Shown here piece after piece: positions 1 through 13,500 of a stretch of 64,000 nt of DNA. Numbering within the stretch: the stretch's first letter is position 1; each line of letters starts with the position of its first letter. Location: assembly GCA_022494885.1 (NCBI GenBank), contig JAGVSM010002965.1:186001-250000 (forward strand), in the 5' to 3' direction. Below the pieces are notes generated by a model that did no database searches, had not been told where the DNA came from, and worked only from the letters and a program-made list of their open reading frames with translations. Both the position numbers and the translations under genes were made by a program. The stretch comes from Micrasema longulum (taxonomy: Eukaryota > Arthropoda > Insecta > Trichoptera > Brachycentridae).

Positions 1-1448
1 TACAACAGGGATGGAGAATACCTTAGAAAGGGAATATGGAAGTCTAGGCATTTACAGGGCTTATGACCGGTCGTTGGCTGGTTTAAGTGGCCATTTTACA
101 CACTGTGTAACATTCACCATTTTGATTATATTTGAACATCCACATTTCTTCATTTCTTCTAAAGAAAGTAATACAGAGCATTTAAAACAATATTATTAAT
201 TAATAAATTAAGAAAGTCTAAAAAAGATAAACTATATAAAATAATAAAATATTACCAGTTATAGAATTATCGATAAAAAAAGATAATTTAGTATTAGAAA
301 TACTTTGCACCAGTAAAAAAAAACTAAGAAAACAATTTTTAATAACATTAAACGATATAAAATAAAAAAATACATGGATTATTATTTAAAACTAATACTT
401 AGGTAAATAGTATATATTTATGTATAAAAATATATAATGATGTGTTAAAAATGATAGAAAAATATTTTGTACTTAACGAAAAAAGAAAAAAAACTCTAAT
501 TGAGAAGTTTAAACAATTTTTAACAAAAGTAACAAACAAATTTTTTTTTACGTTTGCCTCGTAAAAATACCTATTTTTTTTATAGTCTAGTCAGTAAAAT
601 ATTTTTTGTGGTAAAAAATAATTTATCTTATATTTGTGTTATGATAATATATTGTTCACGGACTGGCAACATGACATGCGCGCAGGTGGGATTTCGGGTG
701 AGGCCCCCCCGGGCGTATGGCAGACTTTTAGACACAGTACGATGTATGCAAACTTAGTTCTACGCGCCATCTGGTATATTATAATATTCTATGATGGGAT
801 GGTTTTATTTACGACAAGTAGAATTTTTTTACCAAAACTTATCCAATTTTTAAAAAACTATTCGCTATCCTGACTTATCATAGGAAATTCCTAGCAAGTC
901 AAGAGCATCTTTTTTTTAAATGGTTTTTCCATTTAAGTATATCTTTAGCTTTTCTTTTTCTATTAAATATGTTTTGTAACTTGAATTAAATAAATAAAAC
1001 TTTTTTTTTTGTTGGTTGGAAAAAAATGCCAATGTTCAATTTACATTATGTGCAAAGAGTTAAATAAATAATTTTGAAAAATGAAACTGAGAGTTTTTTG
1101 AAAAGAGTGAATAATCGAATCTATGCAAATGTTTTTTACTTTGAGAAATAATAAATAATGCATACGTACATATTATCATATTTACATTTTTTGTTATAAA
1201 TCTAAAAATAAAGTTTTTAATAAATTAAACAAAATTATACTATTTTGTTGGCAGAAACTTGCGCTTTATTTCTAGCATTAGCACACTCAATAAATAGATT
1301 TGTTTAATATGATAATTGTTTTTTTTTTTTTATTAAATTTTCGCTCATTTTAAAATTAATTTTAGAACATTCGATTTGGGTTCTGAGTTCACATTCCCAA
1401 TAATTGCTACGTCTCAGTTGAGATATCTCTTTTTAATTTTTTTTTTAG
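1..1448. other. intron sequence upstream of first visible exon; repeat fragments only
   Basis: AT-rich. Positions 11-160 are a diverged copy of the foldback repeat (GGAAGTCTAGGCATTTACAG). About 925-1045 matches, in reverse, the tail at 10140-10260 (shared TTGGTTGGAAAAAAATGCCA). A GC-rich patch at 655-770 resembles no family I know. No exon was seen. Confidence 0.5.
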
Positions 1449-1554
1449 TTTATCTCCTCGATATGGTGCATTCATATGCAACTATAACTTGACAAAACTT
1501 TCTGGTGAGGGAGATGTTCGTTGGAGCTTCCTGCCGGATAACTTATTCTTCCAG
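1449..1554 (+). CDS. lipid transfer protein exon a
   Basis: The acceptor is a T-run ending in TTTTTTAG and the donor is CAG/GTAAAA. One base completes an upstream codon, then 35 codons follow ending RWSFLPDNLFFQ. There is one sequon (NLT). The other two frames hit stops, which fixes the frame. This is the first exon visible; earlier exons lie before position 1. Confidence 0.75.
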
Positions 1555-4500
1555 GTAAAAATATATTTATTTCTACAACCCCTTACAAAAAATAGCTAGA
1601 TTTATGTTTGCCTTATAATTTATGGTAACTTAATCTGATTATCTATCCTGATATAAAACAAATTGTATTATTTTTTAGGTAAAGAACAACCACATTGTAA
1701 ATGGAGCAAGACACAGTCTAGACATGGACACATATTACCTATACAATGCTTCTGAAGTGTCTCCCAAAGTGGCTTCTGAATTATCAGCTCTCGGCTTCTT
1801 TATCGACATCGATAAAGCTTGGAAGTAAGTATTGTATTATAAATCGTTGTATACTTATTTATATATAAATTATCTATTATACTTTTCTTCTAAAATGTGA
1901 AAATCGGAGGCCCATCATCGAAGGTTAATTTTTTCTCGTATAAGCGTTCATTTGGTGATCCGGGCTACTAGCTTTTGCAATGATTTGACCTCCGTGAGCT
2001 AAAACTGAAAGAAAGGATACTAAAATAAATATTCAATTCAAAAAGTTAAAAAAATCAATGTAAAATGTGGAAAGGAATATTGTCCGTTTTTACTTATGCA
2101 TGTCCGCGTTTCGGGTAATAATAATTATTTTCAGACAAAATTCAAAAAGAGTCAATAATATTTTTGAATTCCTTATTTTTGAATTAATATTTACATTTTC
2201 AGTCAGTTATGAATTTAAAATTGTATTCAAATTGTTATAATAGATATTTTTACATTGCGAAAATAAGGAATTGTCCTAAATAATATTATATGTCTTTCAA
2301 TATTATTACTATAATGGATAACGTATCAGTCGAGAGAAATGGGCTGATTAGAAGAAGAAGAATTGTACACCACACGGTGCAAATTTTTTTTCGGACATTA
2401 AAAATGTACTGTTTTTTATGCATTGGGTGTTAACATAAGTTGCGTCTGTTTGTTTCCAAATTATGAAAACAAAAGGACACAACAAAAAAATACAATAAAC
2501 TAGTCCATAATGTATTCTCCTTCATTATTGTACGAGAAATTTGTCAATAATTCATAGCATCTTTGTCAAATATTTTACATAATCCTACTTCGCCTGTTTA
2601 TTTAAGAGAGCAATTCTAACCTCTATCACAGCATGGGCTAACTTTTCGTTCTAGTAACGAGAGAACCATTTCAATACCCATTCACCGCTGTATTTTTTTT
2701 GCCTCCACTTTTTCAACAGTAGATGCTCGATTATGAAATAATCTACCCACTAATGTCAGAGACGCCCCTTCTTTATTTGCATTCAAATCACGTATGAAAT
2801 GTCACTTCCTGAATATTTCGGTTTATCCTTTTTCCTCCCTCGTTCCTTCTCTCTTTACCTCTTCCTCTCTTCGTTACTATGAAGTATATACTTAGTGTAG
2901 ATATTTAGTCAATTTTTACTTTTTAAAAAATATGTATGTTTATAAATATTTAGTTCTATACTAAAATTATTAATAAACCAATAATATTTTCATATACCAC
3001 TGATTTTCTCAAATTGAACAGTTTGAATAGGTAGGAAGAAATTTTTAAGCTAGTTTCTAACTCATTATACGTATTTTGGTATCTGGATAAGTCCAACCTC
3101 CAGCCTATCTTACGAAAAATTGATTTCTTAAAAATTGATGTTGAACTGATTCAATATTTTTTATGTGAACATCATAATATGGAGACTAGATAACTAAGAA
3201 ATACTCTAGGTGCGGGCGAACTAAAGAACAAAAGAGAATTTTAAGGTCATTGATATTTTTGAAGTCAGTTGAGCTTCTGTTAAAAAATCCAAGGAGTTTT
3301 AAGGATTTATTGATAACACGTTCAATATGAATTGTAAAAAAAAGTTAGGTGTCAAGGATAATACCTAAATACATCGTATACTAGACACAGATAATAATAT
3401 TTCATCGTTCAGTAAGTAGTCGTATATGTTTGGATTTTCCAGACGAAAAAATCTCATAACCTTGCACTTACTTAAGTTGAGATGTAAATTATTGGATGAG
3501 CACCAGGTGCTAAAAGAGATTGAAGATTTTAAGAGATTCGATGAATCCTACATAAAGAATAATAATAATAATTTTATGCATTACTACGTTCATTTGACTG
3601 GGTTATTACATTCGCTAAAAACGCTACGAGCACAACCATTTTGTTTGGCTTTAACAAGTTTTTGTACTTAATATTTCAGTTGTGGATCTAACGCATCACT
3701 TCTAACTGTCGGCAAGGAAAAAAAACAGATCGGAATGAACATCCTCCTACCAAAACCCAATGTCGATGTCCATTCTGTGGATGTGAGTTTTACTAAAGAG
3801 AAAGATGGACTCCTAACTCTAGAGGCCAAATATGGAACAGATGTTAGTGGCATGATGGCGACAGCCAAGGGAAAGGTAGGTTTTTTAACTATTAATCAAA
3901 ACCCTGACAAACTCAATTATTATTATTATAATGAATAACTTATACAGCGCTATTTTCGTAATATAATACCTCAAGGTCGCTTTGCAAAGTAATTATGTAA
4001 GGAAAAAATTTAAATTACAACTTTTTAAATTTGTAATTTAAGGAAAACAATATACTTTCTCCTCACATGCTAAGGACTTATTCAAATTAATCAGAGGACA
4101 AATGGGCTTTTAAGTTTTTCCGAAAAATCACTTCACTTTTACACTTTCGTACCTCTGGCTTTGCTGGAAGAGCGTTCCATGCCGTAGGGCCTGCGACCGC
4201 AAATGCGCGTTCGCCGAATTTAGTGCGGTGTTTGCGTAGAGGTATAATAACTTTTCCTCTTGACGTAGACGTAGCTGATCTAAGCGTAAGACGTCTGTCA
4301 GCTAGTTCATCTGGAATGCGAAATTCCCTTAGGTTCTGGAGCAGTGGAGAGTTGTGCAGTGACTTATACATAAGCCAACAGAGTTTGTATTCCGCCTTCT
4401 GTGGAAAACGTAGCCTGTGAAATTCCCGAAGTAGTGGAGTGATATGACTGAACTTAGACATTTTAAAAATAAGTCTCGCTGCGGCATTCAATACAGACCG

Positions 4501-7500
4501 TAGGCGAGTCATTTTATTCATTGGTAAATCTGCGTAGATACCATTATAATAATCGCAAATAATAGTGCATGAGGCACTGTATTGAAACACTACATACACC
4601 CAACTTGATTATTTAATTAAATAACTAATTCACATGTGTTTTTTAACAAACTATCTAATAGAAAATAATCGTCATTAATACAGAGGTCGCGCCGGGTCAA
4701 AGATTCTACATGTTGAAAATAAAACATTTCTTTTAGAATATACCTCCGCGTTCTGGTTTCCCTTCTATGGAGAGCCGGATAAATCATATCGAATCGGTGC
4801 AACATCGTCTGCTAAGAAAACTAGCATGGATGATTGGCCTCGAGAAGGTAGACTACACTTACGGAAAAATGGAGTCAATGTTAAAAATCTCATGTCTACA
4901 AAAACGTAGAAATAACATTGACTCCATATTTATGTTTAATTTACTGAATGGCTTAATTGATTAACCATCGTTACTAGAACAAGTGGCATTCAATGTTCCG
5001 ATCCGCCGGTCGCGAAATAATAATGTCCTGTCCATTGATCAACACAGCATAAACTATGGTATAAGATAGACCTAATCTTGTCTCGAGGTAGATTTTTTTT
5101 TGTCCTATTTTTAATTTTATTTGGTTGTAATTTATTTCGTTTGTACCTGTATTTAGTATAAGAAAATGTGTTTACCATTGTTGGAATGGACTGTATAAGT
5201 CCATCAATAAATAAATAAATTAAAATTAGGTAACTTAGAAATTTAGAAACTAATGAATAATGATAAAAAAATAATATATTATCAAATTAACAATACTTTC
5301 TTTCGTCCACTCCTGTCTAATTTGCCGAGATCAAGTACTAATGGTTGAATTTCAGCAACCCTCGTCCCTCACTCCATACCTCCACGATCACAAAATACTA
5401 CTTGATATAAAGACTTGAATTCTTAACTCCGTGTGTATTCGATTTAAGTAGACATTGTTAAAATTGTATAATAAGTTTATAAACATTTCTAAATTATACC
5501 TTGATAAGAGAGATGTAGGTAAATAGCATCAAAACCGGCCGGTAGGCTTCTTCTTCTTTTTCTCTCAACTGCTGGATAAAGGCCCCTTCAAAATGTTTCC
5601 ACTCCTTTCTATCTCCCGCTTTTTCCATCCATGTTCTACCGGCTATCGAGGCAATGTCGTCGACCCATCTTTTTTGTGACCTTCCAACACGTCTTTTGCT
5701 TGCCCATGGTCTCCACTTTATTATTCTGGGTGTCCGCCTGCCATCATTTTGTCTCGCTAAGTGTCCTGCCTACTGCTATTGTAATTATCTGCACGATCAA
5801 TAATGTCTATGACTCCGGATCAGCGCCTTATTTCTTTATTCCTTATTCTGTCTTTGCATCTGCCTTTCCATGGATCTTTAAAAGCATCTTAGTTTCTGGC
5901 TACTTTTCTGTGTCACAGATATGGTTTCTAGCCTTTTTGCTGTTACTGGCAATTTACATGATTCTTAGACTCGTTTTAAGATATGGCCATTATAATGTAC
6001 AAAAAAATCTCATTAAGATCAGTGAATTCCCAGAACTTAAGAACCTTAACTAACTTGTTTCAGATTCTCAGGCCAGCCAATTCAGTCCTAACTAACGTTA
6101 CTTTGGATTGGGGGGTAGGAAAGTCAATAGAAACTATAGATAATGTTTTACGAGTGGATGTCTCAGAAAAAGCAATCAAGGTGGATTATGCTCTTGTATC
6201 ACCGCTGTATAGAAAGCAGGAAACAATTAAATTGGTTGGCACCTATAACAAACCAAAAGAAGACCTCATTTCTCTTGTGTAAGTATAATTAGGTATCTAG
6301 GTTATTATCGCCATTCGCTCAGATTAATAATGCGCTAACGTTTATAGAAGCGTCCATGAGCACAAAAATTAATCTAGGGTTATCAATCATGAAGTTAGCT
6401 ACAATTTGCAGAAAACAAATGTGCCGTACAATAGGTGAAGAATTGCTAAATCGATATTCATTTGCATTGTAATTACTTTTGAATGTACCGTATTTTGCGT
6501 ACGATAAGACGCATCGGACTACAAACGCACCCCACAATTTATCTGCCATTTTTTATTTAAAAAATATCTTTTGAACGATAGGTCGCATCGAACCATAAGA
6601 CGCCTCCCAATTTTCGGTTAATTTTTCAGGATAAAATTTTTTGTCTTATGGTCTGAAAAATACGGTACCTACTCTTATTTAAGTATTTATTTCCTTAAAA
6701 GGTAAGGATTGTATTTTTATTATTGCAAGATTATTCCAATTTATATTTCTATAATTTCTTCTTTTATTATTATGATAAGGCAATTTCCACGTTATTTATG
6801 TTCAGCAACAAAAGCATTTGTTACATGTCTGTTGTCAAACAAAACAATGATGGCCACCAGCATAGTGAAGTTGTCGTCAATCAAAAATTCGCAACGTTAT
6901 AACTCTGAGGTTATTCCCATATCTGCAACTAATGACGCAGCTACATTTTTATAATATACGAAAAGTATAGAATTATAGATCAAAATAGAAGCCTTAACGG
7001 TGGTGCAAAAAATATTTGGAAATCAATTAACCGACGCTCTTTACTATATTTTCTCCTCTCCCTCATTCATTCACGCATACACACATTCACATACACATGA
7101 ATACAAACGTCACACAAATACAATTACTAAACTTCTTTTCTTATATATTATGTGTCATTATATTTACAGTGGATTTTTTTAATTGGCTTTAGTATTGTTA
7201 AGATTTTTCCAATTATTTTGTTTATTTAATAGCTGTAAAAATCCCAAATAAAATGAAATAAATAAATAAATAAATCCTACTTTTTTGCTTTTGCGGAACA
7301 AAATCTATTGTGTAAAGCAGCTGTTTGTAAAATCAGCCATTTGGTCGTTTCACAGAAATAAAACTCATGAACAAAGAACCCAGCAAAACAGATATACAAA
7401 ATGTGCTCTTGCTGAAAACTATGTAACCCTCTAGTGCAAGAAGCTTCGCCCAAAGGCAAAATAGCATTAATGCGCCGAGGGTGTATGTACATTCAGCTTT

Positions 7501-10500
7501 CTGCAAGCCATTAACGGTTTTAATATGTTTAAGGTCAATGTAACTGTTAACGAAAAGCGGACTGAATAATTTTAACATAAATATCATTAAATTTTAAGTG
7601 AGGTTGGAATATTTGAGTAAAAGAAAGGAACACGGAAATGGACTTACCTTTGATGCGATGAGGATTTTTTTTTATTTTGAGCATTGAATGATGAAAGTTC
7701 ATTATAAATTATGATATTAAATAATTTATTATGATAACTTTCACTTCGGCGTGCGACGATTCCAAGAATTCTTATGTAATGTGATGTAATATTAACATTT
7801 TATTTATAATGTTCGAAATCCAAATCTTCTAATTTTGTAAAATCTTGATGTAAGGTAGGTACCATAAGGACGGGTCAAAGGAAGGATGGGAAAGAAAGGT
7901 AATCGGCCAGGTGTAATATCGACAAATGTTGTTTTATACTAAACAGTAACCAAGTGGATTGCTGCACAGGACTAAATAATGATCCGACTTTTTCACGTCG
8001 AGCTTGCCCAAACAAGCGTAGTTTGCAAACTTGCTAACCATTAATCTCTACTTGAGTGAATTTTTTAGGGTTTTTACATAAAAATATTAGCCATGAAGTC
8101 GAAAGTATTCGTCCGGGTGCTGATTCTATTCCACACCCGATTTTATTTCGGTGGATAGAAAATTAAAGAAATGGGCATCAAAATAACTTGATTAAAAAAA
8201 CCAATCAATTTTTTTGTTTATTTTTTATTTGTTTACATTTTTTTTAAACCCGTTAGTCATGTTATAACTCGTCTGGTTACTGCACTGTCATTGTGTGCTT
8301 CTTAATGTTAATTTTAAATTTATTTACACTATAATTTTTCAAGTTATAAGGTAAATCATTGTAGTGTTTTTGTCCATTGATAGTATTTTTGACTGTCCCG
8401 CATTTGCCTTTGCTTTTTTAATGCGGTACTGTAGTTGTTGTCCGGTAATATTATATTTGTGTATTTCAGCATTTTTGGTTAATGTTATTTCATGGTTTTG
8501 TATGTTTTCCAATGCAATTTCATGTATAATTTTTACTGTCTTAAATTTTTTCAAGTATTTTAGGTCAAACTGGTGTTTTTTTCGTACTTACTATTCTTCA
8601 CTTTCAGGGGTACGGTATGTTACCCAGCCTCGCAGCAACTGCTCGACTTAGACCTCGTATACGGAGGTTTAAAACACACGGTAGGAACAATCAACGCCAC
8701 GACACCATTCATCAACATCCCCTGGCTGGCCACAGATGCGAGGATAACCAACGGAGAAACGCTTTGCGAAAACATGGTCCAACTGTTCTGGCCAAATCAA
8801 TCTGCTCTTCTCAACGCCACCCACAAAGTCAGGAAAGGCCCGCAAAAATCTGTCGGACAGCACGGCATAATTTCTCTCGAAGTTCCACTAAGCACGAGGC
8901 ATTTCCTTGTGACCGAATATTCTTACAATCAAGCCGACACTTGGAGCAATGGGAACCAAACTGTCTTCTATAATGGGGACCAGATGATTCAAGGGTTATT
9001 CAAGAGCTTCTCCGACATTAGTGAGAGCAAACTTTTGAGAGACACGGTTGATATAAGTGTGGATGTCGTTAAGTTCTCTCCATTCGGAATACATTATATT
9101 CATCAGCATAATGACAAAGATACAGTAAGTATTGTTTAAAATATTTCAGTAACTGTTCCTAATAATTACTTCGTAGGAAGACTGCAATAAATTTTTAAAT
9201 AAATAAATAAATATTTATTCATATTTTTCGTTTACAAACTATAATTAATAATAAAAATAATGTGACCTCACTGGGGTTTCCCGCGCCAAGGACACTTAAC
9301 AATATACTTTTTTGAAATTACATTTGAAAATAAACAAAGAAGACTAACTTAAAAAACAAAGATAATTAACAAATATTCAGACAGTTTAGAAAACAATGTA
9401 TTTATGTACATCTATATTATTTATATTACAAAACACACAATGAAAATAACAAAAACCTACATAAGCTATACACTTGTGGAGCAGTTGATTCAGTATTGGT
9501 ATGGGCGAATGAGACAATCCATTTTAATTCTACCTAGCTCCACTATCCATTTTTTTATAGCCTTTTCAAACATTTTCTTGTTACTAATTGTTTTAATAGA
9601 TAGTGGAAGTAGATTATAGATTTTAATTATTACTACTACTACTACTAACATCACGCCATTTCCCCGTAGAGGTAGGCATAGAGGGTAGACCACCACACAC
9701 GTCCTACGTTACTCATTCTCGTCATACGTATCTGTTTTTCCATTCTTTCGTCACTCATTCGTTCTCCATGACCAAACCATCTTAGTGACCCTTTCTTAAT
9801 CCTATCAATTACAGCTATCTCAGATTTGCACTCTCGCCTGATTTCAACATTCATAACTCTATCATACTTACATTCATAACTCTAGCAGCCTCCGTGGTGT
9901 AGTGGTCAAGACGCTTGACTCACACACGGAAGGTTCCGGGTTTGATTCCCGGTGAGAACACATAAATTAAATGTGATTTTTCTCAAGCCTGGGTGTTCTG
10001 TGATGTAATTCACCACTGTAATTGGGCTTCCTGGCCTGTTGTGGTGCAAAAAAAAAATTACAAAAAATACAAAATACATTGATTTCCCACACATTTAAAA
10101 AATATATATATTTAACTTTTTGTACATTGGAGGGCTTATTGCCAAATGGCATTTTTTTCCAACCAACCAATAAAATAAAAGTTTTATTTTTATAATTCAA
10201 GATAAAAAATATTCAATAGAAAATAAAGGAAAAAAAGTTAAAGATATATAAAAATAGAGTTGAGTTTTTCTACTGACATTTCTTGGTGGAACTGGATTTT
10301 AATTATAATAATAAAAATATAAATAAATGTATTTGTATATAAATTACCTTAAATCAATACTATTATTCAATGGGAAAAAGGAAAAAAAGGGTAAAGAGGA
10401 AAGGAGGAGAGATTAAGGAAGAGAAAGGAGATGTCTCTTTAGACGTGATTTAAACAGAGATAGTGTAGCAACATCTTTGATGGTGGATGGGATATGATTC

Positions 10501-13500
10501 CACAGTAGAGCGGCATGGTCACTGTATTCACTATAATTTCATTTAGCTGACTTCTTCCGATTCTGACTTTTTTACTTTAACTGGGAATTTATTTTTGGAA
10601 GAATGAATAATTTCTGTAATAAGCGTTTTTTTTTATTTTTTTATTTATTATATATATACGGCCTAAGCCAATTACAACAGTTACATGAAGAAACATAAAT
10701 GCAAGAAACTGAACAAAAAGAACATAAAACTATTTAGCAAAGACAAACAAGGGCAAAACAATAATAGCATAGAAATATATTAAAAAAAACGAAAGACCAA
10801 AAACTTTGAGCTAAACCATGCCAATCCAACTTCATCCCACACTGTTTAGTCGCGAAGAGATCTACGAAAAGCCGGAAGATCTATCCCAAAAAATTCAAAA
10901 ATTGATGAGTACGTATTTCATATCCCGACTCTAATGAAAAACTAATGATGTCACCAGTACCAAACTCCAGAAGTGTTAGAAAATAGTATAGCTTTCAAAA
11001 ATTACCCAACATTCAAAATTATCATTTTTATTATTTTTTTATTTTACTTTTACCTTTGTTTTACGATTGTTTTATTTATTTCAGGACATCAAACAAGCTT
11101 CTGTCTACGAGTTAAACAATGCCACCAATTTTAATTTAACAGGAAGATTTGATATAGAGCCATGGAAATCCGGTAAACAGATTAAAATCCTAGCCATACA
11201 GGGGAATAGAACTATCAAGTAAGGAACATTTTGCTACAAAATTTTAGGATTTTAGTTATTTGTGAGCGTTTAAGCTCCTACTCCAGTTGGAAATTGACAG
11301 AAGAAACTATGTTCGTGATCGATGTGTATTTATTACATGGCGAATAAATATACGGAACTTTATTATGGAGTGCGAGAGTGAGACAACGCTGGTGAGTTGA
11401 ATTGACTTGGTTGAGTTGACTGACGTTACCACGTCCTGTGGTATCTTAGGCCGCGTTCCTTTTTTTATTTACACCTGATGATGGGTTATTCTGAATACCT
11501 GAAACTTGTGTTATAAGCAATATTAAACTCATGTGTGGTGTAAAAATTCAATATGTTATATTTATAATACATTTAAAATGTTATTCCATTTAGTAAATGC
11601 TGAAACAATACAACAGCTTTAATTTTTATTTGTCTATGGAAAAATATTTGAATTTTCATGCTTGAACACCTAATGTTAACCCTCTCAATCCTGAATTAAA
11701 TCTAGCAGTTGTTAACAATATTTGGCATAAGATAATTATTTGAAATTTTTCTTTGTTTTTTTTTCTTTTCGTTTAGAAGTTAAAGCTATGTTAGTTTAAT
11801 CTAACATTAGGTTTTAAATGGTGTTATTTTTTTTTTGCCGGAGATGGATACTATTCTCAAATAGGTACATACTAAAAAAAAATTCATAATAAAAAAAAAT
11901 AATTATTTATTTATTTTATAAATTTATTGCATAAAATTAGTAAACATATTTAATAACAAGGAATCTATATAAAACTATTCAATATAAAATGAAAACGGAG
12001 TGTTTTCTGTTTATGATAGTCTCCATCTAACATGACTCAGCCTGTTCTAAGATGGAGATTTTTTATCTTTTAGAGCATAGGTAGTCCTATACTAATAAAA
12101 CAATAACATTTAAAAAAACTAAAACTACTTAGTTATAAATGCCTAGCTAACCTAATGTAAGAAATTAAAAATTGTCATTATACAAATAAAAAGTATATAT
12201 ATGTGCCAAGAATACATGTTACATAAAAATAAATAATATAGTATAATAAATAATAAAAAACAATTATAAAGCAATGAAATACATAAAAATATATATAATA
12301 TGTGTATCAATTATATATAGTACTAGGTTTTTTGATTTACATATATTTTTCACAAAAATCTCTATGATAAAAACATTTATATAACATACATAAATTTAAA
12401 CATAGAGGCCAGTTGGCATGTGACATTAAAAAATGCAAATAATAATGGCAGAAGTCAGGTGCTCTAACGAGAGCCGAATCGTCAAAATGTAAATGCCATT
12501 TTACGTGAGTTTACGGATTTTTCATTTCAATTTTTTTATTTCATTTGTTTGTTTTTTAGTTACATTGAGACCATCACACAGTATCCAATTCATTCTTAAT
12601 ACATTACAAAATATAACATAACAGATTGATTAAATTGGAAAAAGAAAAAAAAAGTCATTATAGGTTCATATTATTACAATTTGTAAATTGCCTTTCTAAG
12701 AGAAGTCTCGCTGTCATGAAATATATCGACATCCGAGGCGATACGATTGAATAACACGCCAAAAATTTAATGACAAAAAATAGACGCCATAGAGAAGATT
12801 GCCAGCAATTTGATATTAAAACCCAATATTATTATTTGAACGTGAATGCAGTCTCAAGGGGTAAAATACATTTCCAAGTATTTTTTTTACTATTACAGAT
12901 TCGAAAACAATTATGAGTCCATAGAGAAAGAACTTTTCCAGGGCTCCAAGTTCCAATGGGCTCCAGATGTGTGGCTGCACTATGAATTCAACATCCTTAA
13001 TAAAACTGAGGTAAATGAAAAAAAAACGTTTTTATTTAAATGGGAAGATATCAATTACATTACTTTTTACCTGTAACTGAATGGTTGAGTCTTTTTTACA
13101 CTGTGTAAAATAATGACTATTTTACCCTGATATAAATGTTACATCCGTATTGGCATACGAGTATTTAAAAACAAAGTTCAAGAAACAATAAACTTGCAAT
13201 AAACAAATAAAGTTCCAGGTAACAGGTCGGGAGTATGATGCATCAAAGTGAAAAGTATGTCCAGTTTGTTGACAGGTTGGATTTCACTCCCAAAGGAGTT
13301 ATTTAGATCTATATTATTGCAACAGAGAAGGAAAACATTTTTGAGAAGGGAATATACAAGTGTGTATGACCTGTCATTGGCTGGTTGAAGTGGCCACTTT
13401 ACACACTGTGGATCATTCACCATTCTGCCAAGTTTTACCTTTAGTATACTGTGTGAAAAAAATTCCCTCGAGTCTAACTGCCTTCTGCATAACTACGTTC

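Noticed and set aside
634..873. Possible exon with a GC-rich patch
   Set aside because: No acceptor/donor pair gives a phase that joins exon a, and the peptide has no similarity to the lipid carrier.
8617..8973. 118-codon + strand open frame over exon e
   Set aside because: Shadow frame of the glycosylated beta-region exon; it lacks sequons and breaks splice phase.
9884..9960. tRNA gene
   Set aside because: It has A- and B-box-like sequence, but the acceptor stem does not pair and a non-tRNA body follows, as in the other SINE heads here.
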